Below, in pieces: positions 1-8,693 of a stretch of 64,000 nt of DNA. The DNA lies in the NCBI GenBank assembly GCA_014584315.1, contig JACTNA010000003.1:87862-151861 (forward strand). Direction: 5' to 3'. The first letter of the stretch is position 1; each line of letters starts with the position of its first letter. Below the pieces are notes generated by a model. That model saw only the letters and a program-made list of their open reading frames with translations. It had not been told where the DNA came from and made no database searches. The position numbers and the translations under genes were made by a program. Origin of the DNA: Planctomycetota bacterium. GTDB taxonomy: Bacteria; Planctomycetota; Phycisphaerae; Phycisphaerales; UBA1924.

Positions 1-1442
1 TCCGACGTGGGGCACCCGTCGTGCAGGCTCAGCACCGTGTTGAACATCGACCCGAACGTGTCCAGCTCCAGCGTGCCGTCCTTGTCCGCCGTGATCTTGT
101 AGTACACGTCCGGCGACGTGGACAGCCCCTGGCACGCAGCGTGCCCGTCCAGCACCGCGTACGTCGTGCACCCGGTCACGTACTCTCCCTGCGTCACGTG
201 CGTCGCGCCCTCGCAACTGTCCGACATCCCCAGGTTCAGCCTGAAGTGGTACGCCCCGCCCGCGTTGGTCAGGCCCGTCGGGTCGTTCCCGGGGTCCGCG
301 ATCAGCACCCGGTCCACATCCACCACAGCCGTCTTCGCGAACGTGTCCGTCCCGCTGTCCGGGTCCGTGTACCGCGCGACCTGCGGCCAGTTCGAGAACC
401 CCACCTTGCGGAAGACGAACACCGACTCGTTCCCGCCCGACGCCACGCTCACCACGTCCCCCTTGATCGACACCGACGAGCCGAAGTTCGCGCCCGCGTA
501 CACCGGGTACGGCTTCACCGTCGCCGCGTGCGACCAGCTCGATCCGTTGTAGTAGTACAGGTACGCCAGCCCCGCGTTCGCCTTCCCCTCCACCGTCGCG
601 TTCGGCGCGCCGATCACCGCCCAGTTCCCGTCCATCGCCACGTCCGTCCCGAACCGGTCCCCGGCCGTGCTGTCCGGCGCGAACAGCGTCTGCGTCCGCG
701 ACCACATCCCGCTCACCTTCGCGCACACCAGCACCCACCCCGTGTCCGTCTTGTTCGCGTGCACGTCCCCGCGCGGCGCGCCCGTCATCACGTGCGTCCC
801 GTTCGTCGCCACGCTCCACCCCATCCAGTCGCTCGCCTCGCGGTGGAAACTCTCCTGCGGCATCGAACTCATGTAGTGCCACGCGAAGTTCCCGTCACGC
901 TCGTAGATGTGGATCCGGCCCGCCCCGGCCTCCCCGTCCACGCTCGTGAACGGCGCGCCGCACACCGCCACCGACCCGCTCATCGCCACGTCCTTCCCGA
1001 ACGCATCGGCGGTCGTGCCCGCCCACTCCTTGTGGTAGTTCCACACGTTCCCCGTCCGCTGGTAGAAGAACACCCGCGCCGCCCCCTCCGCCGCCACGAT
1101 CGCCTCCGCGCCGTGCATCCCCACCGACGAGCCGAAGAAACCGCCCGCCAGCGCGCTCGGCGGCGTGATCTTCGCGTACTCGTACCACGTCTGGTTGCTG
1201 TGCGTGAACGAGTACACCGCGCCCGCGTCGCTCCCGCGGGCGTTGTCGTCGAACGGCGCGCCCATCAGGTAGTTGTTCACGCCGCCGAAACTCGTCGTCG
1301 CCACCGAATACCCGAAGTTGTCCCCAGCCGCCTTGTCCGAGGCCAGCAGGTGCTGATACCCGCACTGGGCGGACGCCTGCCCCGCCGCCAAGGCCAGCGC
1401 CGCAACGGCAAGCACGGTCGAACGGTTCGTCAGAGGTCTCAT
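1..1442 (-). CDS. Secreted FG-GAP repeat protein, C-terminus outside the window
   Basis: This minus-strand frame is open from the ATG at 1442 to the window edge, so the gene is truncated and its C-terminus is unseen. The start gives a typical signal peptide: a short basic N-region (MRPLTNRS), a hydrophobic alanine/leucine core and a QASAQ cleavage region near residue 24. The mature part is a series of roughly 50-residue repeats of the type 'GDNFGYSVA..GDYLMGAP' (for example FGSSVGM, FGKDVAM, FGTDVAMDGNWAVIGAP), which is the FG-GAP/integrin-alpha beta-propeller pattern. Such proteins are exported and usually bind Ca2+ or mediate adhesion. It is divergent from the ECF sigma gene across a 173-bp gap. 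The substrate is unknown; a C-terminal dockerin or PEP-CTERM anchor is plausible but lies outside the window. Confidence 0.8.
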   Translation of the reverse strand, partial: MRPLTNRSTVLAVAALALAAGQASAQCGYQHLLASDKAAGDNFGYSVATTSFGGVNNYLMGAPFDDNARGSDAGAVYSFTHSNQTWYEYAKITPPSALAGGFFGSSVGMHGAEAIVAAEGAARVFFYQRTGNVWNYHKEWAGTTADAFGKDVAMSGSVAVCGAPFTSVDGEAGAGRIHIYERDGNFAWHYMSSMPQESFHREASDWMGWSVATNGTHVMTGAPRGDVHANKTDTGWVLVCAKVSGMWSRTQTLFAPDSTAGDRFGTDVAMDGNWAVIGAPNATVEGKANAGLAYLYYYNGSSWSHAATVKPYPVYAGANFGSSVSIKGDVVSVASGGNESVFVFRKVGFSNWPQVARYTDPDSGTDTFAKTAVVDVDRVLIADPGNDPTGLTNAGGAYHFRLNLGMSDSCEGATHVTQGEYVTGCTTYAVLDGHAACQGLSTSPDVYYKITADKDGTLELDTFGSMFNTVLSLHDGCPTS

Positions 1443-1615
1443 CGCATGTGCTCCTGTCTGATGGTGTGTGTCCGGTTCCACGCTCGATCCGCAGTGCGAC
1501 GCACGACCGAGAACCGGCTGGCCCACCGCAAGAAAACTCGCGGCCTGTTGCTCGCCCCGGCCTCCGCGCCCACAATGGCCGCGGCCGGACCAGGTCCGAC
1601 CCGCGAGGCACGCCC

Positions 1616-2245
1616 GTGAACCAGGACCCCAACCCGCCGTCGCCGCCCCTCCCCACGCCCCCGGCACGCTCACCCCACGAAGTCACGCTCCTCCTCCACG
1701 CCGCCAGCGGGGGAGACCCCCGAGCCTCCGCCGAACTCCTCCCCCTCGTCTACGAGGAACTCCGACGCCTCGCCCGCGCCCGCCTCGGCGCCGAAGCGCC
1801 CGGACAGACCCTCCAGCCCACCGCGCTCGTCCACGAGGCCTACCTCCGACTCGTCGGCGACGCGCAACTCCAATGGAACAGCCGAGGCCACTTCTTCGGC
1901 GCGGCCGCTCTCGCCATGCGACGCATCCTCGTCGAACGCGCTCGCCACCGGAAACGCCTCAAGCACGGCGGCGGCCGCAAACGCGTCGATCTCCACGACG
2001 ACGCCATGGTCGCCGAGCCGCCCCCCGACGACCTCCTCGCCCTCGACGAGGCACTCGAACGCCTCGCCGCCATCGACGACCGAAAGGCACGCGTCGTCAT
2101 GCTCCGCTACTTCGCCGGCCTCTCCATCGAAGAGACCGCCGCCGCCCTCGAGATCTCCCCCGCCACCGTCAAGGCCGACTGGGCCTTCTCACGCGCATGG
2201 CTCCACCGCGCCCTCACCCAGTCCCAACCGCACGAACCGGAATAG
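1616..2245 (+). CDS. ECF-type RNA polymerase sigma factor (planctomycete sigma-70 ECF family)
   Basis: Predicted sigma factor that would direct RNA polymerase to a small regulon. Region 2 is recognisable from 'LYEELRRLARARL' through 'LVHEAYLRLV' and 'GHFFGAAALAMRRILVERAR', and region 4 from 'LDEALERLAAIDDRKARVVMLRYFAGLSIEETAAALEISPATVKADW'-like sequence, whose last half is the helix-turn-helix. This matches the ECF class that is expanded in planctomycetes and often encoded beside a protein kinase. The frame is open upstream to 1448, but the GTG at 1616 is preferred because it follows a GAGG at about 8 nt and removes a proline/arginine-rich stretch with no family similarity. About 209 residues is normal for the family. 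The gene ends 9 nt before the kinase, so the two are almost certainly co-transcribed and the kinase may control this sigma factor. Confidence 0.9.
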   Translation: MNQDPNPPSPPLPTPPARSPHEVTLLLHAASGGDPRASAELLPLVYEELRRLARARLGAEAPGQTLQPTALVHEAYLRLVGDAQLQWNSRGHFFGAAALAMRRILVERARHRKRLKHGGGRKRVDLHDDAMVAEPPPDDLLALDEALERLAAIDDRKARVVMLRYFAGLSIEETAAALEISPATVKADWAFSRAWLHRALTQSQPHEPE

Positions 2246-2254
2246 CGCGACTCC

Positions 2255-5200
2255 ATGAACGCCGATCGCCTCCGCGAGATCGAGTCACTCTTCATCGCCG
2301 CCATGGAGCGGCCAGCCGACCAGCGCGCCGCGTTCCTCGACGAACGATGCCCTCGCGACGACGAACTCCGACGCGAGGTCGAATCCCTCCTCGCCCACGC
2401 CTCCGGCTCCATCGGCATGCTCGACGTGCCCCCCGTCGCCGCGCCCATCGGCGCCACCTTCAACAACCAGCCCTTCACCCCCGAGACCGCCCTCCCCGCC
2501 GACCGCCGCATCGGCTCGTACACCATCGTCCGATTCCTCGGCGCGGGGGGCATGGGCGTCGTCTACCTCGCCGAGCAGGAACGCCCGCGCCGGACCGTCG
2601 CCCTCAAGATCATCCGCGGCGCCATGGCCTCCCCGTCGCTCCTCCGCCGGTTCGAGCACGAGGCCGAAATCCTCGGCCGGATGCACCACGCCGGCATCGC
2701 CCAGATCTACGAGGCCGGCATCGCCCGGACCGACGCCGGCTCGCAGCCCTTCATCGCCATGGAACTCGTCGAAGGGCCGCCCATCACCGACTACGCCGAA
2801 GCACGCCGTCTCTCGACCGGCGAACGGCTCGAACTCCTCGCCCGCGTCTGCGACGCCATCCACCACGCCCACCAGCGCGGCGTCATCCACCGCGACCTCA
2901 AGCCCTCCAACATCCTCGTCGACGCACACGGACAGCCCAAAATCCTCGACTTCGGCGTCGCCCGCGCCATGGACGCCGACCTCCAGGTCACCACCCTCCG
3001 AACCAGCGTCGGCCAACTCATCGGCACCCTCCCCTACATGAGCCCCGAGCAGATCGCCGCCGATCCCGCCGAGATCGACAACCGCTCCGACGTCTACGCC
3101 CTCGGCGTCCTCGCCTTCGAACTCCTCGCCGGCAAACTCCCCTTCGACCTCCGCTCGCGGTCCATCCCCGAGGCCGCACGCATCATCCGCGACGACCCCC
3201 CCACGCGACTCAGCGCGGTCGACCGCACCCTCCGCGGCGACGTCGAGACCATCGTCGCCAAGGCCATCGCCAAGGACAAGGCCCGACGGTACCAGTCCGC
3301 CGCCGAACTCGCCGACGACATCCGAAGGCACCTCGCCGGTGAGCCGATCGCCGCACGCGATTCCTCCGCCGCGCAACTCCTCCGCCGATCCCTCCGCCGA
3401 TACCGCGGCGCGCTCGCCGCCGGCGTCATCATCGCCCTCGCCCTCGCCGTCTTCGCCGTCCACGCCTCGATCCAGTCCGCCCGAAGCCGCGCCCTCGCCG
3501 TCAGCGAGGCCGCCGCACGCCACGAGGAATCCATCGCACGCTCCGCCGCCGAAGAGCAGCGACGCCTCGCCAACCAACTCAACCACCGCCTCCGCGACCA
3601 GCTCCACGCCAGCCTCATCGAGCGCGGACGCGCCGAGGGTGTCGCGCTCAACGGCCCGGGCGCGGAGAGCTTCCTCTGGCCACAACTCTTCGAAGACCCC
3701 GACTCCCGTCCCGCTCGTTGGGCGCTCTGGGAGCTCTACGCCCGATTCCCGTGCCTCTGGACCGTCCGCGTCGGAACCTCCGCCACCGCCGTCGCACCGA
3801 GTCCCGACGCCGCACGCATCGTCGTCGCCTCCGCCGCGGGCGAACTCACCCTCCTCGACGCGAGCAGCGGCGAGACACTCGTCCGGGCATCCGTCGACCT
3901 GCCGTCTCGCGCCGCCGCCGTCGTCGCCGCGCGCTGGATGAACGAAGACACCGTCCTCACCGCGCACGCCGACGGCATCGCCCGCGAGTGGCGCATCGAC
4001 GGACGCAGCGCCATCACACGCACCGCCGAGTGGCGCGCCCACGACCGACCGGTCACCGCCGCCGCCGCCGACCCCGCACGCGGACGAATCGCCACCGCAT
4101 CCAACGAGGGGACCGTCGCCCTCCGGTCCACCGCCGACGGCACGCTCCTCGCAACCTGGAAGGCCGCCGACGCCGCCGTCGACGCCATCGCCTTCGACCC
4201 CGCCTCCGGCGCGATCGCCACCGGCACACGAGACGGCGCGGTCTCCCTCTGGCGGATGGGCGGGGACGCACCCGACGCCCGACTCATCGGCAAACGCGAC
4301 GGCTCCATCCGCTCGCTCTGCTTCTCCCCCGACGGCTCCGCCCTCTACGCGGGCGCCAGCGACCGCGCCGTCGTCCGGTGGGACCTCGCGGGCCAGTCCC
4401 CCCCCCGCGCCTCCGTCGGAACCACCGACTGCCGATCCGTCGCGCTCCACGCCGACCAACGAACCCTCCTCGCCGTCCGGTACCTCAACGCCACCGTCGA
4501 ACACCTCGACCACGAACGCAGCGCCGTCATCGCCTTCCCCGTCGGCTCCATCCATCGCGGCGACTGGGTCGCCGACCGATTCGTCACCATCGAGCCGGAC
4601 GGATGGGTCCGGCTCTGGGAGTCACGCCCCTGGCCCGCGCGACGCCTCATCCACGCACACAGAACATGGATGTTCGGCGTCGACTTCAGCCCGGACGGCG
4701 AACGCCTCGTCACGGGCGGGGGCGACCACGCCGTCCACCTCTGGGACCACCGCGCCGGACAACCGCTCTGGACCGCGCCACTCTCCCCCGCATACCGCGC
4801 TCGCGCCACCCGCTACAGCCCCGACGGCTCCACCATCGCCGCCGGATGCAGCGACGGCCGCGTCCTCCTCCTCGACGCCAGGTCCGGCCAACTCCAAGCC
4901 GCGCTCGGCCCCGCGCGCGGCGAGGTCTACGCACTCGCATTCAGCCCAGACGGACGACACATCGCCGCCGCCAACGGCGACGCCACCGTCGCCGTCTACG
5001 ACGCCGATAACGGCCAGACGCTCGCCCACGCCGCCGGACTCGACACGCTCCCCAGAGGCGTCGCCTACTCACCGGACGGCGACCGCCTCTACACCTCGGG
5101 CGCGACCGACGGCATCATCGTCTGGAACGCACGCACGCTCGATCGCCTCGGCGCGCTCCGAACCACAAGCACGCCCTGGTCCGTCGCCATCTCCCCCGAC

Positions 5201-5617
5201 GGCCGAACACTCGCCGCCGGAACCTTCGGCGCCACCGTCGAGTTCTTCAACATCGACTCCGGCGAACGAACCATCGGCGCGGCCCGCCATCACCTCGTCG
5301 TCGCCGGACTCGCCTTCAGCCCCGACGGACGAACCCTCGCCTCCGGGGGCGACGACGGAACGGTCAAACTCTGGGACACCCACACCGCCAGACTCCTCGC
5401 AAGCCTCGAGTCCGACTCCGGACCCGTCCCCGGCGTCGCCTTCAGCCCCGACGGCCACACCCTCGCCGCCGCCACCAGCGCGGGCAACGCCGAACTCTGG
5501 AACCTCCGATACCACGACCCCCACGTCGCCGACAATCTCGAAGCCGCCATCACCCGCTTCGCCACCGACGAAACGCCCCACGACAATCTCGAACGCCTCC
5601 GCGCCGCGACCAGGTAG
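2255..5617 (+). CDS. Membrane-anchored Ser/Thr protein kinase with C-terminal WD40 beta-propeller
   Basis: Hanks-type kinase of 1120 residues. The kinase domain is at about residues 88-350, with glycine loop FLGAGGMGVVYLA, catalytic lysine K118 (VALKII), catalytic loop HRDLKPSN (H212, D214) and DFG at 232-234, so it should be active. A single hydrophobic segment near residues 388-405 (AGVIIALALAVFAVHA) anchors it in the membrane, leaving the kinase in the cytoplasm and the rest outside. After a short coiled-coil-like stretch come at least eight WD40-type blades carrying 'FSPDG' signatures (FSPDGSAL, FSPDGERL, FSPDGRHI, FSPDGRTL, FSPDGHTL). The propeller is probably the sensing or docking part. 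It lies 9 nt downstream of the ECF sigma gene, a common planctomycete sigma/kinase pairing. The ligand is unknown. Confidence 0.93.
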   Translation: MNADRLREIESLFIAAMERPADQRAAFLDERCPRDDELRREVESLLAHASGSIGMLDVPPVAAPIGATFNNQPFTPETALPADRRIGSYTIVRFLGAGGMGVVYLAEQERPRRTVALKIIRGAMASPSLLRRFEHEAEILGRMHHAGIAQIYEAGIARTDAGSQPFIAMELVEGPPITDYAEARRLSTGERLELLARVCDAIHHAHQRGVIHRDLKPSNILVDAHGQPKILDFGVARAMDADLQVTTLRTSVGQLIGTLPYMSPEQIAADPAEIDNRSDVYALGVLAFELLAGKLPFDLRSRSIPEAARIIRDDPPTRLSAVDRTLRGDVETIVAKAIAKDKARRYQSAAELADDIRRHLAGEPIAARDSSAAQLLRRSLRRYRGALAAGVIIALALAVFAVHASIQSARSRALAVSEAAARHEESIARSAAEEQRRLANQLNHRLRDQLHASLIERGRAEGVALNGPGAESFLWPQLFEDPDSRPARWALWELYARFPCLWTVRVGTSATAVAPSPDAARIVVASAAGELTLLDASSGETLVRASVDLPSRAAAVVAARWMNEDTVLTAHADGIAREWRIDGRSAITRTAEWRAHDRPVTAAAADPARGRIATASNEGTVALRSTADGTLLATWKAADAAVDAIAFDPASGAIATGTRDGAVSLWRMGGDAPDARLIGKRDGSIRSLCFSPDGSALYAGASDRAVVRWDLAGQSPPRASVGTTDCRSVALHADQRTLLAVRYLNATVEHLDHERSAVIAFPVGSIHRGDWVADRFVTIEPDGWVRLWESRPWPARRLIHAHRTWMFGVDFSPDGERLVTGGGDHAVHLWDHRAGQPLWTAPLSPAYRARATRYSPDGSTIAAGCSDGRVLLLDARSGQLQAALGPARGEVYALAFSPDGRHIAAANGDATVAVYDADNGQTLAHAAGLDTLPRGVAYSPDGDRLYTSGATDGIIVWNARTLDRLGALRTTSTPWSVAISPDGRTLAAGTFGATVEFFNIDSGERTIGAARHHLVVAGLAFSPDGRTLASGGDDGTVKLWDTHTARLLASLESDSGPVPGVAFSPDGHTLAAATSAGNAELWNLRYHDPHVADNLEAAITRFATDETPHDNLERLRAATR

Positions 5618-6333
5618 CACGCCCCCGGCCCGCGTGCCACCCTGCACCCTCCAGCGCACTCCCCGCGCCCTCGACCGCCCTATCGGACCTCCATCCGCAC
5701 CCCCCCAACACCCCCTGACAGCCCCACAATCCGACCCCACACCGACTTGCAAGATTCCGCTTGCCGTGTGGAGCCTGCTTGGCTATCTTGTACCGAACAT
5801 CGGGAGCAATTCTTTCTCGCTCCCTTCGGTCATCGGTCGATTGTTGCGGCTGCCGGTTCGGAGTCCGGCAGGCCAGTCGGGGAGTCCGGCATGGCAACTT
5901 TCTCGGGTCGGAGGCCCGGTCAACTCGGCGTGGCGCGCCCGGAGGGGCGCGCGCCCTCGCCGCATGCCGCGGAGACGTGCCGTGCTCAGTCTGCTCGCAC
6001 CCCGTCGCTGCTCGACCAGACCCACCCAACGCAACGCACCCCTCCTCCGCCTCGGCCCGGGCGGCGAGTTCCAGTGCGAGTACCTCCCCGACCCGCGCGG
6101 CTCCGGCACGCTCCTGCGCCGCGACGCCCGTTCGACCGAGTGCTCCCGCTCGCCCATCGCCGCATCCGGCCTGCTCCTCGCCGCCTCAACCGCCATCGCC
6201 TCACAGGCCGCCACGCTCCGTTCCATCGCAGAGTCGTTCCGCGCCGCGTCGTGCGCGGAACCGCAACCCCCCTGTCCGCACGACGCCGAGCGCCCCGCGC
6301 GCCGGCTCACCCGCACGGTGGAGGACCACGACC
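5618..6333 (+). other. 716-bp non-coding stretch between kinase gene and lexA (long lexA leader)
   Basis: No convincing gene was found here. The open frames lack a ribosome-binding site and family similarity, and look like products of GC-rich composition. The stretch contains the promoter at 5761-5789, a possible hairpin GGGAGC/GCTCCC at 5802-5824 with an 11-nt loop, and a perfect 8-bp hairpin GCGCGCCC/GGGCGCGC at 5933-5952. If transcription starts near 5796, the lexA mRNA would have an untranslated leader of about 540 nt. No recognisable RNase P, tmRNA, 6S or riboswitch signature was seen. Confidence 0.5.
5761..5789 (+). promoter_or_regulatory. Candidate sigma-70 promoter upstream of lexA
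   Basis: TTGCCG at 5761-5766 and TATCTT at 5784-5789 are separated by exactly 17 nt. The predicted start point is about 5796. It is the best promoter-like pair in the leader and reads toward lexA. No palindromic SOS box was recognised beside it, so LexA autoregulation is not shown by the sequence. Confidence 0.45.
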
Positions 6334-6945
6334 ATGAATCTCACCCCCAAGCAACTCCGCATCCTGCAACTGATCCGCGACTGGCGCATCCGGCAGGGCT
6401 ATTCCCCGACCATGCAGGAACTCGCCGACGAGATCGGCGTCAGCAAGGTCACGGTCTTCGAGCACGTCGAAGCCCTCATCAAGAAGGGCGCCCTCGTCCG
6501 AGAGCCCAACAAGGCTCGCTCTTTGTCGATCGCTGACGGCATCGCCGTCCCCGACGAGGCCAGACCCCTCCGCTTCCCCCTCGTTGGCAAGATCGCCGCC
6601 GGGTACCCCATCGAGAAGGTCCCCGACATCGACGAGGTCGATCTCGGAGACCTCCTCTGCCAGGCCTCGCGCACAGGCTCCACCTTCGCCCTCAAGGTCG
6701 AGGGCGACAGCATGCGCGACGAGGGCATCCTCGACGGCGACTACGTCCTCATCGAACGACGCGACACCGCCTCCAACGGCGATCGCGTCGTCGCCCTCCT
6801 CCCGGACGGCTCCACCACCCTCAAGACCTTCTACAAGGAGTCCGACCACGTCCGGCTCCAGCCCGCCAACCCGCAGTTCGAACCCATCCGGGTCAAGCAC
6901 TGCCAGGTCCAGGGCATCGTCCGCGGCGTCGTCCGTCGCTACTGA
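6334..6945 (+). CDS. lexA: LexA repressor (SOS regulator)
   Basis: Repressor of the SOS DNA-damage regulon, inactivated by RecA-stimulated self-cleavage. Residues 1-65 form the winged helix-turn-helix (MNLTPKQLRILQLIRDW...SPTMQELADEIGVSKVTVFEHV). The cleavage site is A89-G90 in GKIAAGYPIE. The S24-type dyad is S126 (EGDSMRDEG) and K164 (TTLKTFYKE), so autoproteolysis should work. At 203 residues it has the usual length. The frame is open for 190 codons upstream, but the ATG at 6334 begins exactly at the conserved LexA N-terminus, with GGTGGAGG 12 nt before it. It stands alone: the next gene is an unrelated lipoprotein 31 nt downstream. Confidence 0.96.
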   Translation: MNLTPKQLRILQLIRDWRIRQGYSPTMQELADEIGVSKVTVFEHVEALIKKGALVREPNKARSLSIADGIAVPDEARPLRFPLVGKIAAGYPIEKVPDIDEVDLGDLLCQASRTGSTFALKVEGDSMRDEGILDGDYVLIERRDTASNGDRVVALLPDGSTTLKTFYKESDHVRLQPANPQFEPIRVKHCQVQGIVRGVVRRY

Positions 6946-6976
6946 CATCCCCGCGCCTCGGCCCGTATCATCCCTC

Positions 6977-7570
6977 ATGCACCGCGCCGCGATCATCCTC
7001 TCGGCCGCGCTCGCCCTGCCCGCCTGCTCGCGCACCGATCCCTACGCCGACAAGCCCGCGCAAGCCCCGCCCGAAGTCGTGCACGCCGCCGAAGCCCGCG
7101 CCGAGAAGGCCGCGGACCGACTCGCACGCGCACTCATCGACGAACTCCAGCGCGCCACGGCCGAAGGCGGCCACGCCCACGCCCTCCAGGTCTGCCGCGA
7201 CGCCGCCGAGTCCATACGCACCGACGTCTCCGCGAACGAACGCCTCGACATCCGACGCACCTCGCTCCGCGTCCGCAACCCCGCCAACGCACCCGACGCA
7301 TGGGAGCGCGCCACGCTCGAGGCCTGGGCCGAACCGGGCGTAACGCCCGCCGCCGTCTCCGCCGTCGTCGAGTCCGCAGGCTCCATCGAACTCCGATGGA
7401 TGCGCCCCATCATGCTCATCGACCTCTGCGTCAACTGCCACGGCCCGGCCGACCGCCTCGCACCCGGCGTCCCCGAGGCCCTCGCCCGCTTCTACCCCTA
7501 CGACGAAGCCACGGGGTTCAGCGCCGGAGACCTGCGCGGCGCGTTCTCCGCCCGCGTCCCCCTCGACTGA
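6977..7570 (+). CDS. Lipoprotein with c-type haem site (DUF3365/Tll0287-like)
   Basis: A 197-residue predicted lipoprotein. The N-terminus is a lipobox signal peptide ending LPAC, with the lipidated cysteine at residue 17. The middle (VCRDAAESIRTDVSA...IRRTSLRVRNPANAPDAWE) and the C-terminal CVNCHG haem-attachment motif followed by a phenylalanine/tyrosine-rich tail (ARFYPYDEATGFSAGDLRGAFS) match the Tll0287-like/DUF3365 family, in which one covalently bound haem sits in a PAS-like fold for redox or gas sensing. The family assignment is by motif recognition. The ATG has a TATCAT hexamer ending 5 nt upstream and no Shine-Dalgarno, so the transcript may be leaderless. Confidence 0.82.
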   Translation: MHRAAIILSAALALPACSRTDPYADKPAQAPPEVVHAAEARAEKAADRLARALIDELQRATAEGGHAHALQVCRDAAESIRTDVSANERLDIRRTSLRVRNPANAPDAWERATLEAWAEPGVTPAAVSAVVESAGSIELRWMRPIMLIDLCVNCHGPADRLAPGVPEALARFYPYDEATGFSAGDLRGAFSARVPLD

Positions 7571-7607
7571 CGCGCACGCGCACCCCGCCACCCCGCCACC
7601 CCGCCGC

Positions 7608-7674
7608 TTTGCTGCTCTTCTGCTCTGCTGCTCTCCCGATCTGCTGCTCTGCTGCTCTGTTCTCCTGCTCTCCC
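7608..7674. repeat. Degenerate CTGCTCT heptad tract
   Basis: Between the haem lipoprotein and the next lipoprotein is a run of imperfect 7-nt units built on CTGCTCT (also written GCTGCTC), preceded by four CCACCCCG-like units at about 7581-7603. It contains no gene. It is one of several short-period arrays in the window whose unit length is seven. Confidence 0.7.
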
Positions 7675-7703
7675 CGCCACCCCGTCCCGTATCATCCCCG
7701 CCC

Positions 7704-8618
7704 ATGCCCCTCCGCCGTCCCGCAACACCCCTGCTCGCCGCCGCCATCCTCGCGGCCGCCCTCAGCGCGTGCACAGGCCCAAACTCCGGCAATCCCCCCG
7801 CACCAGTCGCCCCGGCCCCCGTCGTCCGCGGCTCCGAGAGCGGCATCGAGGTCGCCCTCTGGGTCGTCGACGATCGAGAGGCCGCCATCGCCGCCGCCAT
7901 CCGCGCCCACCTCGACCGCCCCGTCCCCGCACCGCCCGACCAGGTCCGCCTCTGGCGCGCCAACGGCCTGCACGTCTTCGCCATCCCACCCGCCGCCGTC
8001 GAAGAAGTCCGCTCCGCCCTCCCGGTCCTCGGCCCCGTCCAGCGACAGTGGCTCGGCCTCCTCTCCGAGTGGGCCGAGGTCGTCAAAGGACCGGACCTCG
8101 GCCCCGGCCGCTACGCCGGGCTGGACTCCGGCGTCCTCCGGCTTGAACCGGGCCGTCTCCGCGTGCTCGCACGCTGCTGGAACGTCCCCGACCTCACCCG
8201 CACCGTCGAGTCCACGCCCGCCGCACTCCTCCGCCTCGAACTCATGCCCCAACTCGTCGAGAGTCGCCGCCGCGACGCGCCGGCCCCGCTCGCCGAGCCG
8301 GGACCGGCCGCCGCGCTCCACGCCGGCCTCACCTTCCCGCGCCTCACGCTCTCCATCACCGCCGACGGCGCGGACGCCATCGTCATCGTCGGCGCGCCCC
8401 CGGACCACGACTGGACGCTCGCCTCGCCCCCCCCCCGCCCCGAGACGCCCCGGGACGCCGACCCCGCCTCCCCGTTCGGCCCGCCCCCCCCCGGCGCGCC
8501 CACCCTCGGCGAACTCATGCTCACCGGCGCGCCCATCTCCGCCGCCGCCGAGACCACCCGCGTCGTGCTCGTCGTGCTGCCGCGCGTCGCCCAACGATTC
8601 GAACTCATCCGGAACTGA
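7704..8618 (+). CDS. Predicted lipoprotein of unknown function
   Basis: A 304-residue protein with a lipobox signal peptide (LLAAAILAAALSAC, lipidated Cys at about 23), so it is exported and membrane-tethered. The body contains no motif I can assign. It has a mixed alpha/beta N-terminal half (ESGIEVALWVVDDREAAIAAAIRAHL) and a proline-rich linker (ASPPPRPETPRDADPASPFGPPPPGAP) before a short hydrophobic beta-rich C-terminus. Codon use is the C-ending pattern of its neighbours, so it is a resident gene. TATCAT ends 8 nt before the ATG, without a Shine-Dalgarno. The antiporter gene starts 75 nt downstream in the same direction. Confidence 0.75.
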   Translation: MPLRRPATPLLAAAILAAALSACTGPNSGNPPAPVAPAPVVRGSESGIEVALWVVDDREAAIAAAIRAHLDRPVPAPPDQVRLWRANGLHVFAIPPAAVEEVRSALPVLGPVQRQWLGLLSEWAEVVKGPDLGPGRYAGLDSGVLRLEPGRLRVLARCWNVPDLTRTVESTPAALLRLELMPQLVESRRRDAPAPLAEPGPAAALHAGLTFPRLTLSITADGADAIVIVGAPPDHDWTLASPPPRPETPRDADPASPFGPPPPGAPTLGELMLTGAPISAAAETTRVVLVVLPRVAQRFELIRN

Positions 8619-8693
8619 GGCCGACCGAATGAACGCAACGAGCCACAACGGCGTCGCCGCCCATCGAGCAGCCGCGCCCCGGCGGAGCCTCAG

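Noticed and set aside
21..1619. Long + strand ORFs opposite the FG-GAP gene
   Set aside because: They translate to Arg/His/Val-rich low-complexity sequence, the antisense shadow of the real minus-strand frame with its signal peptide and FG-GAP repeats.
2285..4555. 756-codon minus-strand ORF opposite the kinase
   Set aside because: Gly/Asp/Glu/Val-rich shadow of a C3-biased gene; no motif, and it lies wholly under a clear kinase-WD40 gene.
5747..6337. 196-codon ORF in the lexA leader
   Set aside because: No ribosome-binding site, Pro/Arg-rich translation, overlaps structured leader DNA and the lexA start region.
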